Shown: piece by piece, positions 6,442-13,700 of the stretch | Layout: each line of letters starts with the position of its first letter | Position numbering within the stretch: position 1 is the stretch's first letter | DNA from: an uncultured bacterium | Lineage (GTDB): Bacteria > Patescibacteriota > Gracilibacteria > UBA4473 | Length of the DNA stretch: 13,877 nucleotides | Direction: 5' to 3' | NCBI GenBank assembly: GCA_947311285.1 | Contig: CAMZKS010000016.1 | Coordinates: forward strand, 1-13,877 | The notes under the pieces: model-generated | Databases searched by the model: none | Seen by the model: only the letters and a program-made list of their open reading frames with translations | Told to the model about the DNA's origin: nothing | Position numbers and translations under genes: made by a program

Positions 6442-7697
6442 AAAATAATGTTACTAGTTTTCTTAAAAGCCTCTTGCTTTGGTTCTGCGTCTTTTATTTG
6501 GGCTTCTCAGCCTATCAATGGTGGTTTGCCCCTGAGGCAGAGATTCCGGAAACTGCTGGACAGTTAAGCATAGAGCTGGTTGATAAAACACCCGTTGTGG
6601 GACAGTTAGTTCAATTCCGTTTTAAGAACGAAACAGACAAGACTTGGCGCTGGGAGCACTTTTGTGAAAATAATACGTCGCTTGAATTATTGGCGCTAGT
6701 GTCCAGTAAAGAAGTTTCAGTTAATAAACCTGATTGTGGGAACTTTACACCATTAGCCTTGAGCATTCCGGCCCAAAACACGGTGATTTACACGCTACCA
6801 GAGTTTAATACGGAGCTTTTTCAAACGCCAAGTAATTACCGAATGGTTTGGGAAATGACGAATGGAGAAGAAGTGCAAACCTTAACGACTGCGGAATTTA
6901 CCGTAAGAGAGGCTGGTTGGATTCGTAAAGGATTTAGATTCCTAATCACACAGCCACTCTTTAATGGACTGGTATTCTTTATTGAAATGTTGCCAACACA
7001 TTCGCTTGGTTGGGCGATTATATTGCTCACACTCATTGTTCGAATGTTATTGTTCTACCCGAATCAAAAAGCGATGCGATCGCAACGTAAACTGCAAAAA
7101 CTACAAACACACATCAAAGCCCTTCGTAAAAAACATAAAGATAATCAACAGGTTTTAGCCATGGAAACAATGGCTTTGTATAAAAAGCATAAAATAAACC
7201 CGATGAGTTCGTGTTTGCCAATGCTTCTGCAGATGCCGTTTCTAATTGGGATTTACTCTGTGGTTAAAGATGGACTGTCTCCACATTTAAATCATTTGTT
7301 ATATCCTTTTCATGCAAATGTAGATTTGAGCATTGTTGATGCTAACTTCATGGGCTTGAATTTGGGTATCCCTAATGTTTGGGTGTTGCCGGTACTGGTG
7401 GCGGTGGCTCAATTTATGGCAATTAAGCTGTCGTTAGCGGAGGCGAAAAAGCAGCAACCGGCTGAAACCAAGAAGAAGAAAAATAATAAAAAAGAGCAAG
7501 AGCCTGATATGGGAGAACAAATGGAGCAAATGCAAAAAATGATGTTGTGGATGCTACCACTAATGATTGGTTTCTTTACCTCCACGTTTCCGGCAGCGGT
7601 TGGGATTTACTGGTTAACTTCTACGCTGTTTGGTATTGGGCAGCAAAGGCTGGTTAACTATCAGCTTGATAAGCCGCAGGTGCGACGGAAGGATTAA
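6438..7697 (+). CDS. yidC: Membrane protein insertase YidC
   Basis: YidC (Oxa1 family) inserts and folds membrane proteins, alone or with SecYEG. The 419-residue protein begins with a hydrophobic TM1 (about 10-30), then a predicted extracytoplasmic segment of about 125 residues (33-158), then the conserved insertase core. The core includes the basic RKGFRFLITQPLFNGLVFFIEMLP run, WAIILLTLIVRMLLFYP with hydrophilic-groove R202, a charged cytoplasmic coiled-coil (207-250), LYKKHKINPMSSCLPMLLQMPFLIGIY (248-273), WVLPVLVAVAQFMA (315-328), a long K/E-rich loop (333-362) and the last helices (368-408, PAAVGIYWLTSTLF). The extracytoplasmic segment looks beta-rich and Ig-like, far smaller than the P1 domain of proteobacteria, while Firmicutes lack one. 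Last gene of its operon. Confidence 0.95.
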   Translation: MKNNVTSFLKSLLLWFCVFYLGFSAYQWWFAPEAEIPETAGQLSIELVDKTPVVGQLVQFRFKNETDKTWRWEHFCENNTSLELLALVSSKEVSVNKPDCGNFTPLALSIPAQNTVIYTLPEFNTELFQTPSNYRMVWEMTNGEEVQTLTTAEFTVREAGWIRKGFRFLITQPLFNGLVFFIEMLPTHSLGWAIILLTLIVRMLLFYPNQKAMRSQRKLQKLQTHIKALRKKHKDNQQVLAMETMALYKKHKINPMSSCLPMLLQMPFLIGIYSVVKDGLSPHLNHLLYPFHANVDLSIVDANFMGLNLGIPNVWVLPVLVAVAQFMAIKLSLAEAKKQQPAETKKKKNNKKEQEPDMGEQMEQMQKMMLWMLPLMIGFFTSTFPAAVGIYWLTSTLFGIGQQRLVNYQLDKPQVRRKD

Positions 7698-7728
7698 TCC
7701 ACTTAACGTAAAATTAAATTTTAAGCAC

Positions 7729-7759
7729 AAAAAAACCGCCTGATTCAGGCGGTTTTTTT
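7729..7759. terminator. Bidirectional intrinsic terminator
   Basis: CCGCCTGA (7736-7743) and TCAGGCGG (7745-7752) form a GC-rich hairpin flanked by A7 and T7, so either strand yields a hairpin followed by a U-run. It lies between convergent yidC and the secreted-protein gene, which it should terminate from both sides. It is the clearest terminator in the window. Confidence 0.93.
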
Positions 7760-7780
7760 CTTAAAACTTAGTTGCTGTGA

Positions 7781-8209
7781 TTAGTAACCAAGAATTGATC
7801 GAAGTCGTAGTGCTTTGTTTCGAGCTCGAGCCTGACGTTCATCTTCTCGACTTAGGTCTTCTCCTGGAGCCGCGAATTGTTCTCGTTGAGTTTCTCCTAG
7901 GTACTCTTCAAGTTCAACGTATCCGTTGGTATTGTTTTCATCAATACCTTGATTTGCCCAAAAGCTTGAAGGAATGAATTGGTAATTATCCCGTAGGTAG
8001 TTGTCGTTTTCTGTGCCAGAAACCGCTCGGGCTTGAATAGCGCTTAGAGGGTTTTCCGTGCTTCCCAAATCAGTAGTTACAGGCATTGGGGCCGTAATGG
8101 TTGCTGGCGCAGCCGCTTGAGTGCTTGGAAGGGTCATATTACCGTATCCTCCAGCAAATGTTAATGTTGGAGCCACAAGTAGTGCGCTTAGGATGATTGT
8201 TTTTTTCAT
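7781..8209 (-). CDS. Small secreted protein of unknown function
   Basis: I do not recognise this 142-residue protein. It starts MKKTIILSALLVAPTLTFAGG, a textbook Sec signal peptide with probable cleavage after TFA at about residue 19; there is no lipobox cysteine. The mature part begins with an Ala/Pro/Thr-rich, probably disordered linker (about 24-52). It continues with an acidic, Asn/Glu-rich middle that includes NYQFIPSSFWANQGIDENN and a charged C-terminal helix-like stretch (SREDERQARARNKALRLRSILGY). It contains no cysteines and no enzyme motif. The ATG sits about 26 bases downstream of a good predicted transcription start. It is monocistronic, between a strong terminator and the ilvA operon. 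The mature protein could be a surface or cell-envelope component. Confidence 0.8.
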   Translation of the reverse strand: MKKTIILSALLVAPTLTFAGGYGNMTLPSTQAAAPATITAPMPVTTDLGSTENPLSAIQARAVSGTENDNYLRDNYQFIPSSFWANQGIDENNTNGYVELEEYLGETQREQFAAPGEDLSREDERQARARNKALRLRSILGY

Positions 8210-8241
8210 GATAGGAAGTGGATTATTAACGTATCAGTTAG

Positions 8242-8270
8242 ATTGTTAGAAAATAAGGTCTTCTTGTCAA
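8242..8270 (-). promoter_or_regulatory. Promoter of the secreted-protein gene
   Basis: On the minus strand a perfect TTGACA (8265-8270) is followed after exactly 17 bases by AACAAT (8242-8247), a 4/6 -10 match. Predicted initiation near 8235 gives a leader of about 26 bases without a Shine-Dalgarno. Confidence 0.55.
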
Positions 8271-8307
8271 ATGTTTTGCCCATGATAAAAGGGTTAAGAC
8301 CTATTTT
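8250..8307. terminator. Possible terminator hairpin after ilvA, overlapping the next promoter
   Basis: AAAATAAGGTCTT (8250-8262) and AAGACCTATTTT (8296-8307) pair over about 12 bp with one bulged base around a 33-base loop. On the minus strand the right arm ends in UUAUUUU, as a weak terminator for the ilvA operon would. On plus the right arm runs into T7, but no plus-strand gene ends here. The loop contains the -35 box of the secreted-protein promoter. Confidence 0.35.
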
Positions 8308-8356
8308 TTTGAATCACTATTAGATGACGTTCAAACCCAATAGATGTGACAACTTT

Positions 8357-9634
8357 TTAGATTATAAAATCAGCTAAGACTTCGTCGTTTGTTACATCTT
8401 TAAGTTTAAAGCTTTTTGCTTCCATTCTTTTAATTAAATTATTGAAGTTTTTAGCTTCAGTGGTCTCGACACCTATTAATATTGAAGCAAAACTTTTAGA
8501 AGATTTCTTAAGATATTCAAACCGAGCAATGTCGTCTTCTGGCCCCAGTAGTTCTAGAAATTCTTTTAAGGCCCCTGGACGCTGAGGAAGCTTTAATATA
8601 AAATACTTTTTAAGCCCCTCAAAACGCATGGATCGCTCTTTGACTTCGGGCAGTCTTTCAAAATCAAAATTTCCGCCAGAAGCGACACAAACAATAGTTT
8701 TCCCCTTCAAGGTTTGCGTCGGCAAGCTTTTAAGCGCATCTATCGCTAAGGCCCCAGCGGGTTCTAAAACAATGCCTTCTTGGTTTAAAAACTCAAGCAA
8801 GGTGCTACAAAGCCGATTCTCAGGAATTAACTCAATGGGTTCGGTAATATTTTCTTTTAATTTTTCAAAATTATGACTTCCAATTAAAGCTACGGCAGCG
8901 CCATCAACAAACGAGTCAATGTGCTCTATTTTTCGATGTGTCTGGCTTTCTAAGTTATCTTTTAGGCTTGGAGCGCCTTCGGGTTCACAACAAATTATTT
9001 TGGTTTTGGGTGACATCGTTTTGAAGTATTCCGAGACCCCAGCGGATAAGCCTCCGCCCCCAACGGGCATAATAAGAATGTCGATCGGTTTATCGATTTG
9101 TTCAAGAATCTCCGCCCCAACGGTGGCTTGCCCTTCAATAATTTGAGGGTGATCAAACGGAGGAACCATAACGCTACCTTTGGTGGTACAAAAGTCTTTA
9201 GCGGCCGTGTAGGCCTCATCAAAAATATCGCCAATGAGCTTAATGGTTATATATTCACCACCAAAAATGCGAGTTTTATTTATTTTTTGTTGTGGCGTGG
9301 TTACCGGCATGAACACCGTGCCCTTCACTTTAAAGTGAGCACAGGCATAAGCGAATCCTTGGGCATGGTTGCCAGCGCTCGCGCAGACAAAGTTTGCTGT
9401 TTGAGTTCGAACTTGGTTCGAACCAAGTTCGAACTCAGGTGATTGTAAAATTTTAGAAATTAAATTATAGGCACCGCGAATTTTATAACTTCGAACGGGG
9501 CTCTGGTCTTCGCGTTTTAAGTAAATATCGGCTTCGTACCTTTCCGAAAGCATTAAATTTTTTTGCAAAGGTGTGGCCAGAAATAATGTACGCAGTTTTT
9601 TTTGCACAGAGGTGACGGTTTGAGAGAAGTTCAT
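8357..9634 (-). CDS. ilvA: Threonine dehydratase (biosynthetic, IlvA type) with short ACT-like domain
   Basis: This PLP enzyme deaminates threonine to 2-oxobutanoate, the committed step to isoleucine. The fold-type II core shows YLKREDQSPVRSYKIRGAYN with PLP lysine K51, CASAGNHAQG (84-93), MPVGGGGLSAG (phosphate loop, glycines 192-195), LEPAGALA and the SGGNFD motif. The C-terminus (about 345-425: YFILKLPQRPGALKEFLELLGPEDDIARFEY) matches the single regulatory ACT-like domain of Bacillus-type IlvA, about 420 residues in all. Oddity: residues 67-78 are encoded by a perfect 36-bp palindrome and appear as extra residues between RGAYN and VCASAGN; flanking catalytic motifs are intact. The start ATG overlaps the previous stop (ATGA), so it is the last gene of the ileS operon. 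Catabolic threonine dehydratase is the alternative. Confidence 0.93.
   Translation of the reverse strand: MNFSQTVTSVQKKLRTLFLATPLQKNLMLSERYEADIYLKREDQSPVRSYKIRGAYNLISKILQSPEFELGSNQVRTQTANFVCASAGNHAQGFAYACAHFKVKGTVFMPVTTPQQKINKTRIFGGEYITIKLIGDIFDEAYTAAKDFCTTKGSVMVPPFDHPQIIEGQATVGAEILEQIDKPIDILIMPVGGGGLSAGVSEYFKTMSPKTKIICCEPEGAPSLKDNLESQTHRKIEHIDSFVDGAAVALIGSHNFEKLKENITEPIELIPENRLCSTLLEFLNQEGIVLEPAGALAIDALKSLPTQTLKGKTIVCVASGGNFDFERLPEVKERSMRFEGLKKYFILKLPQRPGALKEFLELLGPEDDIARFEYLKKSSKSFASILIGVETTEAKNFNNLIKRMEAKSFKLKDVTNDEVLADFII
9402..9437. repeat. Perfect 36-bp palindrome inserted in frame within ilvA
   Basis: The element starts TGAG and ends CTCA, and contains three TTCGAA sites separated by CTTGG and CCAAG; each half is the exact reverse complement of the other. 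It is 12 codons long and encodes approximately EFELGSNQVRTQ in IlvA. A relative with the spacer order swapped lies at 1077-1106. Confidence 0.9.
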
Positions 9635-10257
9635 GCAATAAGATTAAGAGTGTTTAGGTGAATTATTTCAGCGTTTTTAGGTAAATCTTCAAAGGCACCA
9701 AAACCGGTGTTTTTGTTTTGCATGATTTGTATAAAAGCCTCAACGGGAGATCCGTGAGTTACTAATAAAATGGCTTCATTTTCATGCTGTTGATCAAGTT
9801 CTAACAAGGTTTTTGCAAGACGTTCGTACATAGCATCGAACGTTTCACTCTCGCCAATAGCCGTGTGATTTAAATCGTTTTGTGGTGTATGGATAATCGA
9901 CTCCGCAATTTCATAAGGTTGTTGATCAAGCTCTGAAGGAAGCTTGAATTCGTGTAATAAATACTCGATTGATAGTTCTAAGTCCTGAGCCTCAGCCATG
10001 ATTTGAGCCGTTTCAATCGTGCGTCTAAAAGGAGAGGTGTAAATTGCATCAAATTTCGGAGCCACCTCCGAGGCTTTCGCAACTTGCTCGCGTCCCTCTT
10101 CGGTTAAGCCGTAAGGTGTTTGGGTTTCAATGCGGCATGACTCAATGCCTAAAACATTATTTATCGATTCTCCATGGCGCATAACATAAAAGTGGTTTTT
10201 GAGGATCATGGGGTTTTGGTTTAAAAGTCCGGACTCGTGAAGGTTATAAAACATCAA
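9631..10257 (-). CDS. Histidine phosphatase (phosphoglycerate mutase-like) family protein
   Basis: The family transfers or hydrolyses phosphate through a phosphohistidine intermediate; the substrate here is unknown. Residues visible in the 208-residue protein are the nucleophile in VMRHGES (H28), the SPFRRTIETA motif with its conserved Arg (75-84), HEF with acidic E103, and the second His in LVTHGSP (H168). The start is uncertain: ATG at 10257 overlaps the upstream gene's end by 14 bases, while an internal Met at residue 17 (MILKNHFYVMRHGE, near 10209) would remove the overlap. Its stop overlaps the ilvA start (ATGA). It closely resembles the phosphatase domain embedded in the IleRS of the same operon: both share NVxGIxS, LTxxG, PKFDxIYxSPFxRT and TAxI. 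A paralogous origin is inferred. Confidence 0.88.
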   Translation of the reverse strand: MMFYNLHESGLLNQNPMILKNHFYVMRHGESINNVLGIESCRIETQTPYGLTEEGREQVAKASEVAPKFDAIYTSPFRRTIETAQIMAEAQDLELSIEYLLHEFKLPSELDQQPYEIAESIIHTPQNDLNHTAIGESETFDAMYERLAKTLLELDQQHENEAILLVTHGSPVEAFIQIMQNKNTGFGAFEDLPKNAEIIHLNTLNLIA

Positions 10258-10729
10258 AAATTATTGTTTGCGGTAATGAATCTAAAAAAGTTTTAAAATC
10301 AGCCGTTTTTATTTTCCAAGTTTGGGTGTTTAAGTTGGGATGAAAGCCAATGTATTCATCTTTTAATAAATCTTCATCAAATAAGACTTCAATTTCAGCC
10401 GCTTGGGGAAAAATTAATCCAAAAGGTGAAACGGAACCAGGAATAGTATGAAGTTTTGCCTCTAGAGTCAGAGGAGAAACAAAACTGAGTCTCTTTTGCT
10501 TGAACGTAAGGGCTAAGCTTTTTAAATCAGCTTGTTTTCCACCGGCGATAACAACCAAAAAGAAGCGTCGTTTTTTTTCGTCCCGTAAAAATAGGCTTTT
10601 ATTTTCAGGAATCCCCATTTTTGCGTAAGCGCCTAAAGTTTCTTCCACGGAGTGAAAGGCTTCATGGGTGATTACCTCAAAGTTTATTTTGAGGTTTTCA
10701 AGATGTTTTTTTATTAGAAATTGGGGCAT
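10244..10729 (-). CDS. YbaK/ProX-type aminoacyl-tRNA deacylase (trans-editing protein)
   Basis: Proteins of this superfamily hydrolyse mischarged tRNAs in trans, for example Ala-tRNA-Pro or Cys-tRNA-Pro. The 161-residue protein is a stand-alone YbaK domain closest in pattern to ProX/PrdX-type deacylases. It shows KSLFLRDEKKRRFFLVVI (44-61), KQADLKSL (65-72), RLSFVSP (80-86), the hallmark GSVSPFGL (98-105), VLFDEDLL and GFHPNLNTQTW (128-138). The ATG directly follows the ileS TAG (TAGATG), implying coupled translation. Its location next to an IleRS gene suggests a role in aminoacylation quality control, but the amino acid and tRNA substrate cannot be read from sequence. The ProX-like call is firm at family level, less so for specificity. 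Confidence 0.87.
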   Translation of the reverse strand: MPQFLIKKHLENLKINFEVITHEAFHSVEETLGAYAKMGIPENKSLFLRDEKKRRFFLVVIAGGKQADLKSLALTFKQKRLSFVSPLTLEAKLHTIPGSVSPFGLIFPQAAEIEVLFDEDLLKDEYIGFHPNLNTQTWKIKTADFKTFLDSLPQTIIFDVL

Positions 10730-13700
10730 CTAAACTTTTTTAAGCGTTAGTTTTATCACCGCTTCATCAATTTTTGTTTCGTGCTCTCCGTCACCACTGT
10801 TTAATGAGTTGGCTAAAACTTCACCTTTGATTTGGTCGCCAAAATCACGCACGGTTTCATTTAAATTGTCGCTGCTCGTTTCAAATACTACTTCAATACG
10901 ATCACTGACTTCAAACCCAGAAGATTTTCTTAAATCTTGAATGGCTCGAATAATTTCACGCGCTTCCCCTTCACGTTCTAGTTCTGGGGTGAGTTCGGTG
11001 TCTAAAATAACAACTACGTTAGGAGTACTGTCGGCTTCACTACCTTCTTCGGTCAAAAAAGCGGTTTCATATTCACCGGCTTCGAGTACTTCATCACAAA
11101 TATTAACCGTGCCATCAGGGTTTAACATAAAGTTACCACTTTTACCGGCGGCAATAAGTTGTTGTACTTTTGAGCCGAATTTTTTACCCACCTGGCGGGC
11201 ATCGACTTTAATAATGGCGGTAGCGAGGCCCTTAACGGATTGCAGTATTTCTACTTTTTTAACATTGGCTTCACCGGCAATAATGGCTAGATCTTCGTTT
11301 GACAAAGCAACGGTATGCGTGCCAGAAACGGCTAATTGTAATTTTTGAAGTGGTTGTCGTAGTTTTACGTTGGCCCGAGCTCGGATACTAGCAGACAAAC
11401 TTACCACTTCTCGCATAAGACCAATGTTTTGTGACAAGCTTTTATTTATTAGGCAGTCGCGCGCGTTTGGTATGTATTGCAGATGTACCGAGTTTTGTTC
11501 AGGAAACAGGCTCAAGCTATCGGTTAAATCTTTATGTAATTTTTCTGAAAAGAATGGCATTATTGGGGCCAGTATTCGAGCCAATGTTCGCAATACGTAA
11601 TGAAGCGTTTCGTAGCCTGAAACTTTTTCTTCGCTCATGCCTGAAGCCCAAAATCGTTTTCGGGATCGACGTAAATACCAATTATTTAGATTATCAATAA
11701 AGGGAGCGATATCTCGCAGCGCTTCATCGATTTTATAGGCATCCATCTTGGTTCTATAATTTTTAAGTACTATTTGTAGCTCTGAAATAATCCATTTATC
11801 TAGTTCGGTGGTGGCGTTTGGCGGACAAATAAAGTCGGCGGTTTTTCCGGGAGCTACAACGTCGTAGGCAAGCACTTCCTCAAGCGTTTCAAAACCTTCG
11901 TAAAAAGCGCGACCGTAACGAATAGTACCTCCATGAGAGACGACAGCTACATTTTTTCCAGAGTGATTTTTAGCAATGTCAGCTATGAAATCGGCCATTC
12001 GTGCTTGCACTGAATCCAGCATTTCACCGGAAGTGTCTTTAAGTCGTTCTAATACTGGTCGATAGGCTTTGCCTTCAAGGTTTCCAAAGTCTATTTCTAC
12101 AATTTTATCGTTTATTTCATAAGCACCTTCGCCAAATAAAATATCAGCTGTTTGTCGAGTTCGCACAAACGGAGAGGCGTAGATTTTATCAAATTTAGGT
12201 AGTTTTTGAGCCAAGACTTCACAATCTAACACGCCATTAGCCGTTAGCTTGTGTGGGTTCGTTATTTTACCAGAATAGATGCCCGCCACATTGTGTTCAC
12301 CTTCGCCATGGCGGATAAAAGTTATATTTGTTGGTTTCCAGTTATCAATATTAGCGTAGGTGCTAAAAAATTGATAAGTCGAGCGCAGTGGCAAAATGAT
12401 GGTTTTTAAAATCTCTGATACGCCTTGTTCGGTAAATCGAAAATTCTCAGCTCGGACGGCTGGACTTGAAAGTAAGTAGTAACGCATGCTATCGGCCCCA
12501 TATTGATCGAAAATCAAATTTGGATCTGGGTAATTCTTTTTACTCTTAGACATTTTTTGGCCGTCTTCCGCCAAAATAATCCCGTTAGTAATAACGTTTT
12601 TATAAATATTTTTATCAAATAACGCACAACCTAAAACGTGGAGCGAATAAAACCAACCTCGCGTTTGATCTAACCCTTCGGCGATAAAGTCGGCGGAGGG
12701 GAAATCCAAGGTTCCATCTTTTAATTTTTGTTCCGTTTCTTCTTTGTTCTCAAACGGATAATGCGTGCTGCCGTAAGGCATAGATCCACTTTCAAACCAA
12801 CAATCGAGCACTTCTTCAATCCGGACCATTTTGCTAGTACATTTCGCGCAATCCCACGTTAGTTCATCTACAAAGTGTTTATGTAGATCATCGACCTTGG
12901 CGTCCGCTTTAGTTTCTAGGTCAGAACGGCTGCCCATGACTTCAATATTGCCACAAGCTTCGTTTTCACAACGCCATACCGGGATTGGAGCTCCCCAATA
13001 TCGGTTGCGAGAGATCGCCCAATCTGGCGCGCCTTCTAAGATTTTTCCAAATCGACCTTCTTTTAGATGTTCGGGTAACCAATTAATATCTTTATTGGTG
13101 GCAATCATGCGTTCTTTAATTTTTTCTACATTCACAAACCAGGTTTTCAAGCCTCGGTACATCAACGCGCAGTCTGTCCGCCAACAAAACGGATAGTCAT
13201 GCGTTATTTGTTCTTTTTTAAACAAGTCTCCATTTTCTTCCAAGGCTTTCATCACCCACCTATTAGCATTGTTTTCTTTTGATCCTTCAACTTCGTTGTC
13301 GGCCCTGAAATATAAACCGGCTAAACCGTCGGTATAAAATCCAACGCTTTTAACATCAGAAGGATTGTGAATTGATCTGTCATTAGGTTCGTCTAAATTA
13401 TACTCTGGGAAACATTTCTCTATTTCTTGAAGACTTGAAATGACATTATTTTCAAATTCTATTTCTGTAAGTTTGCGTTTGTATGGCATTCTTTCTTGGT
13501 CCCAAAGCCAAGAGGCTATAAATAAATTACCCTCTGTGTCTTTAAAAATTTTGAAACTTTCATTATCTTTAATGTAATTAATATTACCTCCTTGAAGTGT
13601 CTCACCGTTTGGTGATGCAACCAGTAGTTTGATAGATTTTGCCGCCTTTATTTCTTGGTCAGCGGCTTTTGCTTTATTAACATATTGCTCATTCGTTCCT

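Noticed and set aside
9402..9437. GGTTCGAACC in the palindromes resembles a tRNA T-arm
   Set aside because: The loop would be six rather than seven bases, and no acceptor, D or anticodon arms surround either copy.
10941..11348. Long open frame antisense to ileS, and similar ones antisense to ilvA and purQ
   Set aside because: They show low-complexity serine/leucine-rich translations without motifs, and lie fully opposite well-conserved genes.
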